Below, one piece after another: positions 11,460 through 25,574 of a stretch of 64,000 nt of DNA (its first letter is position 1; each line of letters begins with the position of its first letter). Position numbers and translations under genes: made by a program. The notes beneath the pieces were generated by a model. That model ran no database searches. It had not been told where the DNA came from and saw only the letters and a program-made list of their open reading frames with translations. This DNA comes from Abelmoschus esculentus (lineage: Eukaryota; Streptophyta; Magnoliopsida; Malvales; Malvaceae). Location: contig JAUCBN010000023.1 of NCBI GenBank assembly GCA_035048815.1, positions 6,579,501 to 6,643,500 on the forward strand, written 5' to 3'.

Positions 11460-14430
11460 ATCGATATAGTTGGAGTAAAGTAATACCTTACTATTGCTTG
11501 TATGTTATACTTGTACAAAGCTTGTTCGTATCCAGTAAACATGATTGATCATTTAATTAATCCAAATTAATTAAGTTGATCTAATTTCAGTAAGAAAGAT
11601 AGTAATTGATTAAGATATGTAATTATCGACCAAGAAACATGATATTTTAGTAAGAAATTCAAATTTAATAAATTGACGATAAATTAAATAATCTTAAAAA
11701 CCTTCAATTTCAATTATTCCTAATAAAAGAATTAATGTCTGAAGTAATTGATTGAAAAAGTATAAAATTATCCTTAAGGTGTAAAATTTGTTTGGTAACG
11801 AGTTATTTCTCACACGAACGTAATTTTAAATTTGAGTTAAAATTTTAAAATTGAAACTATTAAAATTTGAACAGCGGACAACCCTGTGTCAAACTATTGA
11901 ATATTGAAATTAAGAAAAAAATCCAAAAAAATTCAAAATAAATAATGGAGAGAACATAGAGAATTTACGAGATTCGACAAATGTCTACTCCTCGATTTTA
12001 TTATTAGCAAATTGGTATAAACAAATGAAATTTCTAAGAATTCTCGAATATAACAATGGGAGAAGAACGAACCAAATGGGAGAGATGGTTGAGATTTTAG
12101 GATAATTTCAAATGAAAAAGATAGACCTATTTATAGTTGAGCTCCAAGGATTAAATTTATAAATATCCAAAAGTTTAGGGATCCAAATATAATTTCCCCA
12201 TACACTATTTAATATCAAATTAAATAATTTAATTTAATTCATATTAAATGACATGAAACTCCTACGTTTCAAACTATACATAACAAAAATAATTAAATTA
12301 TCATCTACAATTAACCTGATAAAATAACTAATTTATCTAAAATTCTTAATCTAGTTAGAAAATCCTAGTAATAAGATTTAAACCTCTGAGAATATAAAAT
12401 ATTTGAAATTTCTTGAATTCTAAATGTCTTTAAAGATAAATTTATAAAAGTCCTTTATTTGTCTGAATGATCCAAAATGATAAAAAGACTAAATTATTAA
12501 AATAACTGAAATATCCATGGTACGAAAATCACGAGATTAATCAAATTAATGGTTATACCCTCGAGTTTTAAAATGAATAAATTATTTGAAAAGATAAAAA
12601 ACTAAAATGATTAATGTACCGAGAATTATTACTAAAAAAATATATAAAAGATCATAAGGTCATCTATAATAATTATAACCCACACTTTTAGCTAATTTAG
12701 CTATTAATACAGAATCGTATAAGTTCTTAGTAGGCACCCAATGACTTCAAATAAGTGAAGCCTTTCAAAATCTTGAAAACACTAATAGAAATCAAATACT
12801 TGTAATATTGTTATGAATTTGAAGCCTAACACATATAAGTCAATTCATTTCTGATATTATTCATTAATGGAGGAATATTACATAAATGAATATTAATTAT
12901 TTTTGGATCGTTAAACGATAATTTGTGACAGTGATTTATTTAATTATATAACATAGTCGATACTAAGTATTAAATACACTTGAGGTGTATATATTCGAAC
13001 AATCAGTAAGCACACCAATATTGAAAAATATTTAGTTCAAGCGATTATAGAGGAAGGATATTCATTAAATGTCGTAGAATATCGCTAATCATTGTTCTAC
13101 CCTTATAAAGCTAAATTCTCAAATTGTCCATGGTAATCAAGCAAAAAAAATATCATTATAAACACGATCGGTTCGAACATTCTCGATATATCTAAAATAA
13201 CCTCTTAACTTGACTTCTATATCATATGAGACTAGGATAAGTCCTTTTTGGATATAGTTTTGGAGAACTCATCCTAAGTAATTGAATCTCTATAAACGAA
13301 TACTTTTCTTTATTTTTTATTTTTTTCTTTAATTTTTTTCTTCTTTTTCTTTTCTATTTGTATTTTTCTAAGATCGAATCTGAAAGGTCCTTTTCTACGT
13401 ATTCAACCCCTTTATATAGGATCTTGGCTTGCAACCTTAGGTTGCATTTGATTACACCATCGAAAATATGAAAGATAGGTGAGAACGTGTTACAATTAAT
13501 AATTATATATTAAATTTATTAATTTTTATTAATTATATGTTGATTTTATGAGATTTTTAATATTTATTAATTTAATAACATTTAATAGTATTCGATGTTA
13601 ATGATATTTAATAAAAATTCAACTTATTTGAAGTATTTTTTTTAGCTTAGAACCGCGTGACAAGAAGAATGTTTAGAGTTTAGTTAATGTGTTACGATGC
13701 ACTGTGTTATAATATTTTTATTTGATATTTTTAGCATTTATATTTTATTTAAAAAATTAAATATTATAAAATTCATAAAAAGTAATTTTTGTTTTATATT
13801 TTTATAAATACAACATGATATAATCATATAATTATACTGTATTATGGGCTGATAATATCTGAAAAAAATTATCAAGATTTGATAGTCAAAATTGGTCAAA
13901 TGATTTAATTGATTTAATTTCTTAGTTTAAGAGTTTAATTGATTAATTTTTTTTGGTTCAAAAGCTTAGATGAGTGTGAAAAAAGTTTAGGGGCTTATTT
14001 GATTATTTTTTTAAAAATTTAAGAGCTTCTTAGACCTTAAGCCATATTTGATTTTCAGGTATTTATTTGGCTATTGGATTTTAGACGATGATTTATATAT
14101 CCAGACATAATTAAATATTTATAAATCAAATCTAATTCAAATATCAAACGCGATATTAACCCTTAAAAATACTATAATAAAACCAACACAATTAAGTACT
14201 ATTTAGTATTTACGAACATATCAGACTAACATTTCTTTGCCTGTATATCAATCATGCATGTAAAATGTTAGCAACAGGCACAGTCGACAAATATAGATGT
14301 CTGTTATTTAGAAACCGGTATATGATAACAGAGAGGAAAGTCGTTTTAAAAAAATTGAATTTTAAAATTTAAATTTTAAATTTCGAAACCGGTATAATGC
14401 TTGTATATCAATCATGCCTCCTATTGAAAT
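11460..14430. other. AT-rich intergenic DNA with weak retroelement traces
   Basis: No gene recognised. The stretch 11950-12180, read on the minus strand, has a TATA-like CTATAAATAG after a GAGCTC, resembling the promoter part of an LTR, but no ends or pairs could be placed. Confidence 0.4.
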
Positions 14431-14439
14431 TTTAAAAAA

Positions 14440-14580
14440 AATAAATTTTAAATTTTAACTCTTATTTTTTATATCCTAACCCCTAAACTATACCCTAAAA
14501 ATACATTATACCCCTAATTTTCTAAACCCTAACCACAACTTTTAACCTTAAACCTTAAACCCTCTCATTTAAAACAAAAA
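14440..14580. repeat. Telomere-like dispersed repeat, single unit
   Basis: ATATCCTAACCCCTAAAC, then CTAAACCCTAACCACAAC and CTTAAACCCTC, the same order as in one unit of the array at 34540-34880. Confidence 0.5.
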
Positions 14581-15227
14581 TATGAATGGAAACATGGAGA
14601 AAAAAATAAATGATTTCTGCCCATAGGCTACAGATTAATTATACTATTAAATTAAAACCGTAACACCGCAATTGTATTCGCAATCTAAAATCGTGGTTAT
14701 ATTTTCAAAGAAAAATCAGAAAATATTATCTGCAATCCTAACATTATAACTGTAATCGTAATTTAATTCTATATTATTAAAAATTTGGTTAGAATAACAT
14801 GCAGACCCTTTTTAAAGTTGAAACTTTAAACCACCTTGTAATGTCACTAAATGAATAAGCTCATTTGGGTTGTTAAACCAAGAAAGAAAGTGGATACTTT
14901 ATTGAGAAGTTGTTCCTCCTTCGTGCAAAAAATAAAAAAAATTAAAAAAACCTAATCCCATAGTTAAGCAGAAAAAAAGTAGTACTTTTTATAAGAAGTA
15001 ATGTTGCATGAGGTTGGTATATATCAAAATTTTTATAAAGATCTAAGGATTTTAGTATATATCTATTTTCTTATAAAACATATAAAAATTTTGATATATA
15101 CTGAAAAATTGATATCAAAATTCTTAAAAATTTTGTTAAAAATTCAATACCATCTCTTTTTAGTTGTTTTTTTAATTTGTCTCACTATATCAAAACAGAT
15201 TTTTAGTGGTGTTTTTTTTGTTCTATA

Positions 15228-15600
15228 GCAATTTTTTTAACGTTGCTAAAAATTTTTTGGCGCTTATGAAAACGCTGTAAGATGCGTTGCTTAAACCAAC
15301 ACTGCAATAATTTACGGCATTTTTTAGCATTGTTAAAAAATTTTCCGACGCTTACGAAAACGCCGCAAAATGTGCCGTTTAAACCAACACCGCAATAATT
15401 TGCGGTATTTTTTTGCGTTGCTAAAAAATTTTCTGTCACTTACAAAAACGCCGCAAGACGTGCCGCTTAAATCAACACCGCAATAATTTGCGGTATTTTT
15501 TTTTATAAAAAATACCACTATAAATCATGTTTTTTACGGCGTTTGTAAAAAACTTCATTATACATTTTCTCTAAAAATGGTGTTATTTAGAAAAAACCCT
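15228..15600. repeat. 87-bp tandem repeat resembling CACTA subterminal DNA
   Basis: Three units start near 15241, 15328 and 15416 (spacing 87-88). Each holds GTTGCTAAAA, ACGCCGCAA, ACACCGCAATAATTTGCGG in the same order. Short GCGGC/GCCGC inverted words interleaved with poly-T are typical of the subterminal arrays of plant CACTA elements. A CACTA pentamer lies at 15516 and TAGTG at 15204, but they do not form a clean element and no 3-bp duplication or transposase is visible. The open frames across it are by-products of the repeat. Confidence 0.55.
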
Positions 15601-17688
15601 TTTAATAACCATTTGCTGGCGGAGGAAAAACGAAAGAAAGCAATAGATTCCTTACAAAGTGTTGTTATATCTTTCTCTGAGAAATTTGGTAATAATTTAA
15701 TTTAAAATTTTATTTTAAAATATATGTGATCAAAAATTATATTTTAAATTTTTTAAAGTGCACGTAAGAGAGCGTTATGTGCACATGACGTTTTCCTTCA
15801 GATTAAAAAAATAGATATTAAATTTAAGATTTTTATATAAAAATTCACTAAAATCAAATATATAAAACAAAAATTTTAAAATTTTAAAAGAAATTTTCTA
15901 GCAATGTGCTTCATCAGTTTGTATGGGTAAACTATATAAAATATTTACTGAATTTTTTACTTTTAAAATGTTATATCGTTAAAAATTATTGATTAAATCT
16001 GACAACCAAAAGGACGAGATCATTAGTGATTTTGGGTTTGAGCTTTTGAGTATTTTAAAGATTTGAGAATTTTTTTATGAAATTTTAAAAATTTTAAGAT
16101 TTAAAAAAAATTGATGACTTTTTAATTCAAACTTTAGGATCTTTTGATTGGTTAACAGATTTTCTTAACGAAGTTAATTATTAAACGAAATAAATGTTAG
16201 ACAATTATTTATATGAAAAAATAATTTAGAGACCTAAAGTCCACATGAGATATATTTTAGCATTTATTTTTATATTAAGCTTTTTTTTTTATAATTGTAT
16301 ATTCCTTTAATTTTAGGAAGATGTTCTCTTATTGATTTTTTTGAAAATTTTAAATTTTAATTATATGTTCTTAAATATTTTAAATAATTAAATTTCATAA
16401 GTACATATCTCAAAAATAATTAATTATATATTTTTAAAAAATATTTTTATCTTAATAGTTTTTAAATAATTATGAGTAAAAATCGAAAATGTTAATAAAA
16501 AATCAATGAAAGATGTTAATAAAAAATCAATGAAAGATAATTTTTATAGGATAGAAAAACTATTTATTTTTAAATATTTTATAATTTCTAATTATATTTC
16601 ACACAATAATAAAATAAATAGTGTCATATCAACATTTTTATAATTATATATATTTAAATATTTATACAATTTTAAATTATTCAATGATATAGTAACATAT
16701 AATATAAATAATGTCATGTCACTATAAAATATATCATATTAAATTTAATTATATCATATATCTTTAAATTATGATTCTTGTTTTAAATTGATTCTTAAAT
16801 TTTTAAATATTTTATTTCTATCATTAAATTATAATTTTTTAAAATTGGTCCTTAAACTTTTAAATATTTTGATCTCATTCCCAAACTATGACCATCATTC
16901 TTATTGGGTTCCAAAATTTTAAATATTTTAATTTTATAATCAAATTATCAATATATGTTAATCGTATCTCATACTGATAAAATAACTATAAATATTACTT
17001 AACGCTACATAAAAATTGATGCATATTATGTAATAATATGATATTACATAAACAATAATTTGAGAATTATATTGAAACTTTTAAAAATTTTGAAACTAAT
17101 TTAGAATAAAGATCATAATTTGCGATTTAACTAAAACAATTAAGAAAAGATTATTCAAATAAAAGTAATTACTTAAGGACATATAATACAATTATCTATA
17201 GACTACTCTCTTTGCCCCGATTAAATTATCTCACGCTGATTGTTCAAATAATTTTAAGAAAAAATGTGATATAAAAAATTCAAATTAAGAATTTTATCTT
17301 TAAAAATTAACTTTTATTCTAAAAGACTGAAAAAAATTATAAAAATAAATATGAGTTTAAATAATTATTATTTTTTAAGGATAATTTTGATGTGACAATT
17401 TTAACCCATAAACGTGATAACTTTATTGAAAAAAATAATAGTATAAAATGATTTATGATGGTTTGTTAATATTATTCTCAAAAATAATAGTTTACAGTTC
17501 AATTTAATTCATATATTAAACGTTTAAAGTCTAATATACTGGGATGAATGTTTATCATTTATGTCTAGTTGAGATTATTTTTGAAAAGTACCGTTAAAGA
17601 GTAATTTTAAAAATGATATGAGTTTAGGATTTTAGTATTTTTCATTCGTTTAAAAAATTTTAAGAGATAAAATATTTATTTTAAACAC
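15600..17688. other. AT-rich intergenic DNA, nothing recognised
   Basis: Low-complexity AT-rich DNA. No coding frame or element boundary is supported. Confidence 0.55.
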
Positions 17689-19989
17689 TGTAACGATTCG
17701 TTTTTTTAATATCAACGTCGGGAGTTGATTTGAGTTATGGATCTTCAAGTCAGGTCTCGTGTAGAGTTCGTGTGGTCGTGTTGGATCATGCTGGACATCA
17801 GTTTTGTCTTTTTGGGCTTTCCGGATTTGTTGTGAGCTTGTTTGTTGGGCTTGACTTTTGAGTAGTATTAGAAGATGTGAGTTTAGTGAAGGGTGTGAGA
17901 GTAAATTCTCACCCATTCACTTAGTGTTGGCAGCCTTGTGAGGAAAAGGGAGAGACCACCTTGTTTTCTCATCTCCCAATTTTCCTTTTTTTTTTCACTA
18001 TCAAATCAAAGAAAAAGATGAAAACTTGTTGTTGCTAAAAGAGAATCACGTTTAACACATCAAAGAAGAGTTGTTCAACAGCTTATACGATCTTCGTTTC
18101 AAGGTGCATACCCTTTGGTTTGGAGGAGAAAGGTTTTGAGGTCTAAAATCAAAGTTTGAATGTGAAAAAAAAAGCTTGAGGAAAGCTCTAATCCGAGTTT
18201 GTGCTTGAGGTCAGTATATTTCTGATTCTTACACTTCTTGTACATCATAAAATGGTTAGAATCGCTTGAGATAGGTGTTTAGGCAACTTAGAAACCCTAA
18301 AGTGGTGGATTTCGTATTAGAGGTTGTTTTAATATAAAACTGGTAGGAAATCACCTTTTATACTTCATTAAACTTTTAGAATCGAGTTGAGAATCAATCA
18401 TGTAGGTTGGGTGAACGTTCTTGGTAAATTTCAGCCTTAGACCTGCAATTTTGTGTAGGCGTATTGATACACAGGAGGAGTGTATCCATACCTTGAAAGC
18501 AAAACTTATGCATAGATAGCAAACTTATCGATACGGCTAGACCATATTTTGATACGCCAAATTTCAGTAAGGTTTGGTATCAATACCCCATGAGAGGTGT
18601 ATCGATACTCCGAGTTGGAGTATCGATACAAGTAGTTAACTCGTGAGTTAGGCAAGGCTATTTAGATTGGTGTATCGATACAGGATCGTTTCAATACGCA
18701 TTGGAGGCGTATCGATACAAAGGTGTTTCGATACCCCATATATGTGTATCGATACGCTTGGACAATCTGCCTATGTTTTAAGGGTTGAGTTCGGAGACCT
18801 ATATTCAGGATGTAGACTTTAATGAGTTTATATAGGTGTAAAATAAATTATAAAAATAATAGTTCAAATTTAATATCCCGAAATGTGAATTTAGGACTAA
18901 TGACTCAGTAGTCGATAGGTGACTTAATAGTAATATTTTTTCCCTGAGGATCCATGGTGGATCGAATAGTAGCTCGTGATGGTTAGAGCCATTGTTGTGT
19001 ACTGTTAGGACTTCAATATATTTAAGAGGATCTTGTAAATGACCTAGTGATTTTATGTATCTAATCTTAATCTTATTTCTGAGAGATGACTTGGTTATTA
19101 GTAAGTTATTTGTGTGACCTAAATTATTGATATTGCGTGTTTGGATGCTCGTGGAGCATAAGTTACTTGTATGTCTTCGTTTTGGAAATTTAGATATCCA
19201 AATAGTGTTGTAACAAAGGCCATTCGATGTAATATTCTAGGTGATATATTGATTACTATTTTCTGAATTTTGGGCGACCTTATTTAAAGATGTTCGATGT
19301 AACATTCCAAGCATTGGATTGGTAGGGCGGCCTCTATCCTGGTGTATAAATCACCATTTTCTGAATGTAGGGCGGCCTCATTCAAAAATGTTCGATGTAA
19401 TATTCCGAGCATAGATTGGTAGGGCGGCCTTCATCCCAGTGTATAAATCAACAATTTTCAAATGTAAGACGACCTCATTCGAAGATGTTCAATGTAACAT
19501 TTAAGCATATGATTTGAGGGTAGCCTCAATCCTGAGTGTAAGATCCCGATGCTGTGTGGAAGCGGACCTCACTACTTTATGTTTGATTTTGGTTTGACAT
19601 GTATATATTGCGTGCGTTAGTGTACATCTCTTTACGTCATGTGTTAGGTGACAAGTAGCTTTGGAGGGGCACATCGAGGAGGATTTCTCAGCACCGGAGC
19701 CGTGAAAAAAGTATAGTTCTTGATGTTTAGTTTGAATTTAATGTATTCATAGGACCTTACCACATATCGAGTCTGTATCTTTACTTTGAATTCCATTTTG
19801 AGTCGGATAATTTATTTTAAAAGGGAGCTCCTATTTTGCAAATACTTTATTTTATTTGAATCTACGTGGATTTATGAAATGTGATTCTTTTAAAATTTTG
19901 GACACGTGTTTTTAAAAGAATTTTGATGGGTCGGTTTTTGGTGACTCGAATGTGACATTTAGGATCCAGATCGGGATCGAGGTGTTACA
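17689..19989 (+). mobile_element. LTR-like insertion without internal region (solo LTR), 2.3 kb
   Basis: Begins TGTAACGATTCG and ends GAGGTGTTACA, so the ends form the short inverted repeat TGTAAC/GTTACA usual for Ty3/gypsy LTRs. Flanks are AACAC on the left and AACGT on the right, three of five bases matching, consistent with an old insertion. No gag or pol is present and no second copy is adjacent, hence a solo LTR. Two internal repeat zones are visible: GTATCGATAC-type palindromes at 18470-18760 and a roughly 95-bp degenerate repeat at 19220-19550. Confidence 0.65.
19220..19550 (+). repeat. Degenerate tandem repeat inside the LTR
   Basis: The word TTCGATGTAA recurs at about 19223, 19293, 19391 and (as TTCAATGTAA) 19484, each followed by a GGGCGGCCT-like word and GTGTATAAATCA. 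Spacing is 70 to 98 bases, so the units have diverged in length. Confidence 0.65.
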
Positions 19990-20304
19990 AACGTGATATT
20001 GAAAAATAAAATAAATAAATTTAAGTGATGTTCAAATTCGTTAATACTATAATATATGAAATAAATCAATTTAAATTATAATACAAATATATTTTAAAAA
20101 AAATTTAATTTAAAAATATAAACTATAATCTAAATTATATATGAATATAGTAATTATAAATTTATAATAAACTTAAAATAAAATAAAAAATAAATAGTTT
20201 TATTCTCGATTTAAATATATAATATATATATTATTTTATAGTTATACATATTAATTAATTAATATTTAATTATAATTGAATAATAAAAGGTATAAATTTA
20301 ATTT

Positions 20305-20350
20305 AATTTTTTAATGAGACTCGTAGTTGTATTCCTTTTTTACATAAAAA
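20305..20350 (+). repeat. LINE 3' end fragment
   Basis: GACTCGTAGTTGTATTC followed by a T-rich run and ACAT matches, on the opposite strand, the 3' tail of the LINE piece at 45745-46300. Only the tail is present. Confidence 0.45.
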
Positions 20351-21640
20351 TAAATAAAAATTTAATTTAATTTTTAAATTATTTTTTCATCACGAAAATT
20401 ATAAAACCTAAACTTTTGTTTTAGTATTAAAAAAATCAAGTATATGCCCCAATTTCACTTTAAAAATGATTTTAAGTTGTTCAAAGAAGAAAAGAGCAGT
20501 CCCTTAGTCACATTCAATTAATATTATTTTATTAAATGTCGGTTGTATACTTGATTAATTATACATTTTAAACATTGAAGATGTCACCCAAAAAAGAAAT
20601 TAAAAAAAAAATTTGACGTTTAAAAGTGAACATACGTCATCAACTTCTCATTAATGTAATAATATGCTCAGTATGGATCGAAAGTGTGATATTTTTTTAG
20701 AAATTTAAAATTTATATATATTTTAAAAAATATATTTTTATTAAAAACATTATTTTCACACCAATAAGGGTTGATCTGAGAAAATATTATTTTCACTTAT
20801 TTAAATTGACCATTTTTTCATTATATAAAATTTTATATAATATATCAATATATTAATGAAGTTGACCCTTGAAATGAAATATACTCGAGCTATGTTCAAA
20901 TTGAAAAGATTATCAATGTTGTTCCCTAAAACTATTATTATTTTTAATTATTTTATTGTTTTACTTTTATTTTTTAAGATTTTTTTAATTAATTAGATTA
21001 ATTTAAATTGTATACTTGATTTTGACAAGTGAGTCTTTCATTAATAACTTTTTACATAACACAAATATCTCAAATTCGGGACCTACTTAAATATATTAAG
21101 TTGTCTATCATTGGACTAACCTATTAGATCAAAAATTTGTCTTCTTTGATATTGACAATGTGGCACGAACCATCTTACAATAGTGATTAAGGGAACGAAT
21201 TTTTATTTTTAGAGATCACGGATTTAAGCATCAATATTATAATACAGTGATTGAATGACTAATATCTAATGGTTAAGAATATATTTTAAAAAATATTATT
21301 ATAATCATTATAACCGATTCAAAAATAATAATATTAACAATATTGCTTAGACCATTAATGTCACGACTGTTCAATAGTATTTCGATCGTGATCGCTACAA
21401 AATGATTTCTCTTTCTTTTCTTCACTTATATTTTTGGGGATTTTTTAGGGAAAATCAAATAAAAAAGGAAATGGACTTTTAACGGTAAACAATGAGTCGG
21501 TGACCATCATAGTGTCGAATCAATGATTGTATTATAAGTTTTAAAAATATGATGACCTAAATGTAAATATCGTGAAAGTTTGGGGAACACTTGCGTAATT
21601 TACCCATCTTTTAATTATCTTTTGCAATAATTGGAACAGC
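20351..21640. other. AT-rich intergenic DNA upstream of the BTB gene
   Basis: No gene recognised. The last 190 bases before the BTB start codon (about 21660-21829) are much less AT-rich and probably hold its leader. Confidence 0.5.
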
Positions 21641-21829
21641 AAGAAAAAAAAAAAGGTTCTTTTATCAACTGATCAAGCTTTTCGACTTTGGTAAGAGAAC
21701 GAGGGCGTGAAGGAAACGTCTTCTCTCCCTCTACGGCTACGCCATAACTCATACAAACTACAAGGAAACGGAAGGGGAAGCCCTCAGGGCTGAGACGCCA
21801 GTTCTTAACGCAACAAACCCAAAGAAAAA

Positions 21830-24219
21830 ATGGGCGATTCCAAGGTAGAAACCATCTCCAGATTAGCTCAATGGAGGATCGACAACTTTGGTCCTTGTTC
21901 TTACAAAAAATCCGACCCGTTCAAGGTCGGTCTGTGGAACTGGTACTCTCTCTTTTTTTTAATCTAATACCCATATTTTCTCTTTATTAGAAATTGTTGT
22001 TCTTTTTGTTTGTGTTTTTGATAACTTTGACTGATTCTCGGAGGAGTTATGGACTTCATTGAAACAGGCACTTGTCTATAGAGAAGAATCGATATTTGTA
22101 TATTCGTTTGTTTCCTGAGGCATCTCGGGTGTCTAAGGAGCAGCCGCCTTATGCTAAATTCATACTCAGGATCTCTAATGTTGGTGCTAATCGTAAACTT
22201 TATATCTCCCCTGGTATGCCTTACTTTTCATACCCTGCTTTTGTTATCTGGCTTATGTTTCTGTAGGGTAAACTAAACCAGATAAAAATTAAAGCCTAAA
22301 TTAATGCTTGGTGCTAAAATAATATCGATTTTTATTTTAGTGCTATAACCGAGTCCGATGTTAAACTTAAATTTCAGTGGTAACCGGTAACCGGAGTAGT
22401 TTACCTTTTTTTGTATGTATAAGAGAGACATTGGTAGCCAGTTATCTTAAAGCTTAATTTGATAGGAAAGTTTAAACTCTATACACTCATATATGTCTTG
22501 ATTAATGATCAATGGCTTTTAAATGTTGATTCAAGTTTAGAAGAAAGGTGGAAGTTACAGATCAAGTGAAGGGTTTTGCTTGTAAATCCAATGGATAAGT
22601 TTCTGGATGAATAGAATGATGGAAAAGGGTTTTATGATTTGAATGCAGTATGTCAACTTTGGTTCTAAAAGAAAGGGATAGTTGAATGATCAATTACACA
22701 AAGGTTTTAGCTAGTAGGAACAAATCCGACTTTTATATTCGAAATTATGGTGGTGGAAGTAGTATATCATGTGAAAGTGAAAGCAAGTTGGGTATTTGAA
22801 TATGAGTTTTATTGTCTGAAACATATTGCATTGGTGTGCTTTTGCGTGTTTGTATGTTGGTGTTCTTTGTTCTAGAGTTTTTAGAATGTAACTGGTATTT
22901 GAAACCGGATCGTGATTCTTGATTTTGAGCATCCGGTGTAGATGAAACGATAAAATAAAAACACTCACCTTCACTTGCTAAGTACTTTTACCTTATTGGG
23001 AAAGAAAAAAGGGGAACAAGAAGCACATGATAAAACTTTGGATATTTCTATTATTAAGTTTTCATATTGAGTAAGTGTTTTAATTGAGTAATCACTTTCA
23101 TTCGGATTGTCACAAGTAATGCTTATTAGTAGTCCCTTCAATCTCTTGAACTTTTCTATCGCTTTCTCATCAATTCAACAACAATGCTTAAAACTGGTTT
23201 CTCAATAGGCTTTTATGCATATTTAGTCTGTTGAGCGGCTCTGGGGATGCACACTTGATACTAATTTGTCTACTTGATGCTGCAGTTCATGATAGACCGC
23301 TGCGAACAAGTGACGACTTTGTATGGCCTGTTGATTCTACATTCCTTGGGCGTTTCATTATTGATGTTGAGTTTCTGGACCTAAGGATCTGTCCTATAAA
23401 TGTGAGTTCCTTTAGATTGTGATTAATGTAGTATGCTAACAATTCTCTAAATATGTTCTACTTCTTTCTCTTATTGGGAAGGCATGTTTCACGGCCTAAA
23501 ACCAGCCGATACGTAGCAAGTAACTATGTTTCAAGTTATATTTAATTTCTCAGACCCTTGTTATATATCGGCAGATATCTTCTTTTCTTAACCCTTCACA
23601 TTTTAAAACCCAGGGTGGTGAATACGTTTCCATATGGCCCATTGAAGGAGTAATGCAGTCCCTGTCAACTCAAAGCACCCTGCGCTGCCTTGCTCGCATG
23701 CTTGATGAAGGTCTTCACGCGGATGTTACTATCCAAACCTCTGATGGTACTCTAAGAGCACACAAGGCAGTTTTATCTGCAAGTTCACCCGTTTTCGAGA
23801 GCATGTTCCATCACAACCTTAAGGAAAAGGCGTCATCCACAATCCATATAGACGACATGTCACTAGAATCTTGCACGGCCCTTCTCAGTTACTTGTATGG
23901 AACGATAAAGCAAGAGGACTTTTGGAAGCATCGACTGGCATTGCTGGGAGCAGCAAATAAATACGACATTGTAGATCTAAAAGATGCCTGTGAGGAAAGC
24001 CTGTTAGAAGACATCAACTCGCAGAATGTCCTTGAGAGGCTACAGGAAGCTTGGCTTTACCAATTAAGCAAGCTGAAGAAAGGGTGCATGACGTACTTGT
24101 TTGATTTCGCCAAGATTTTCGATGTTAGAGAGGAAATCAATAACTTTTTCAGGCAAGCAGACCGAGAACTGATGCTGGACATGTTTCAAGAGGTGCTGAC
24201 GGTTTGGAAACCAGTATAA
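21830..24219 (+). CDS. BTB/POZ domain protein, At1g21780 type
   Basis: Four exons, 21830-21942, 22068-22213, 23286-23401 and 23614-24219, join in phase with GT-AG borders to give 326 aa, the length I recall for Arabidopsis At1g21780. The start MGDSKVETISRLAQWRI matches that protein from its first residues. The N-terminal half (to about residue 140) is MATH-like, with WRIDNFGPCSYKKSDPFKVG. The BTB fold runs from about residue 160 (HADVTIQTSDG, AHKAVLSASSPVF) to about 260, followed by a BACK-like helical tail ending VWKPV. BTB proteins of this kind serve as substrate adaptors of Cullin-3 ubiquitin ligases; that role is inferred from the family. No frame breaks. The ATG at 23653 is internal to exon 4 and is not the start. 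Confidence 0.92.
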
Positions 24220-25048
24220 CTTCCCCTTTGGAGTTTCTATTGTACCTTCGAGTTGCTGGTGATCAGACAAACATGCTGAAGTCTTTATGCTATAGTTGTT
24301 GTGTATTACTCAAAGAAACTCCACATTGTGTTTTGTGATATCTGTATAAATTCCCACATGCTAAGGTCTTTTTCATGCCAGAAATCGGTAGTTTCCTTAG
24401 TAACTGGCACAGACACTTCATTTGTATGTAAGGAAATGTAAACCTGGATTGTTGACTGTCTTTCCTGTGCAGTTTAAGAATGTATAATTGCATCAATATT
24501 GGGTTTCATAGTCTCATATGTAACTTTTGAATGTTTAACATGGTATTAGAGCTTAGTTTTCGAATCTTTTATATTTGAACAAAATAAGAAGCAGTGGGCT
24601 CATTGCTTATGCTTTGATTCTAATCAGTAAGTGGTCTGCATTTTTGAGCCTTATAGACGCGATGCTTATATGTAGTTCAAGTGCAAATCTTGGGAATTTT
24701 CATTAAACATAGTTACTATAATATAAAGATCGGACAAGAGATATAACAACAATGGCTCCTATGTTCTAAGGCCAAAATTTTCCGATCAACTCTCCAGTCT
24801 GGGGTTATCAGCAGAGAAAAAAATGGACTGTCACAATATTATTTTACAAAGGCATGTCTGTAGAGACCAACTTGCATCTGTGTTGGATTAGTATACATTT
24901 TCTTATGAATCTCCATGCTTCTCCCGTGCCAACGCCAAACCTTATAAGTATCTCCGATTTCGTTAGATAGCTTGTTAAGCATGTTCGAGGGTCTGGAGTC
25001 GGTCCAGACAATGCATGAAGGGATGTTGAAAGTTGCTAGAGTTGGACT
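24220..25048. other. 3' flank of the BTB gene; no further gene seen
   Basis: Probably contains the 3' UTR of the BTB gene. TGGTATTAGAGC at 24541, preceded by AACA, resembles a copia primer-binding site, but no LTR or coding remnant accompanies it. From 25049 the DNA belongs to the CAO pseudogene on the other strand. Confidence 0.5.
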
Positions 25049-25574
25049 TTACATTGGTTTGCTGAAGGGTAATTGTTTAACTCCTTGTTCAAGAGCTTTT
25101 CTCCATAATCTGTTCCTCACTCCTAGCTTATCATAGCCGACCGGAAAATTCCAGATGTTTGCACCGTTAATCATATGTTCTTGCTGGCCGATTACAAGTC
25201 GCAGATCTTCATTCAAGGCCTGTATTGATCATGTTTATAAAGCAGGACGAAATATTAGTGGCGAGCACCTTTGACAGATGTTGGAGATGTCTGCAATTCA
25301 AAAACTGGTAAATGATGATAATCCAGTGGAAAATCGATATTAATGATTTTACCTGTTCTGCGAAATGTGTAACACCCCAATTTACCCCTAATTTTAATTG
25401 AAATTTTTAATTCAAAAACCTAAAAATTAAGGATTTTTAGTGGCTTTTTGGTAATTATCTAAAAGTTTGGGGTTTAGTTGAAATGTTATAAAAAATTCAC
25501 ACCTTTATAGGGTATTTATACCATTTTAAAAATAGTAACAATTTTCTTCTCCCTCTTTCCCGTTAGTAGGGAAA

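Noticed and set aside
15203..15518. Two minus-strand open frames with repeated NTANYCGV-like peptides
   Set aside because: They are the translation of the 87-bp tandem repeat, with no promoter, homologue or splice context.
17650..17916. 88-codon minus-strand open frame
   Set aside because: It lies across the start of the LTR-like insertion and has no recognisable domain.
24541..24556. TGGTATTAGAGCTT resembling a copia primer-binding site after AACA
   Set aside because: No LTR before it and no gag or pol after it; a 12-base resemblance alone is weak.
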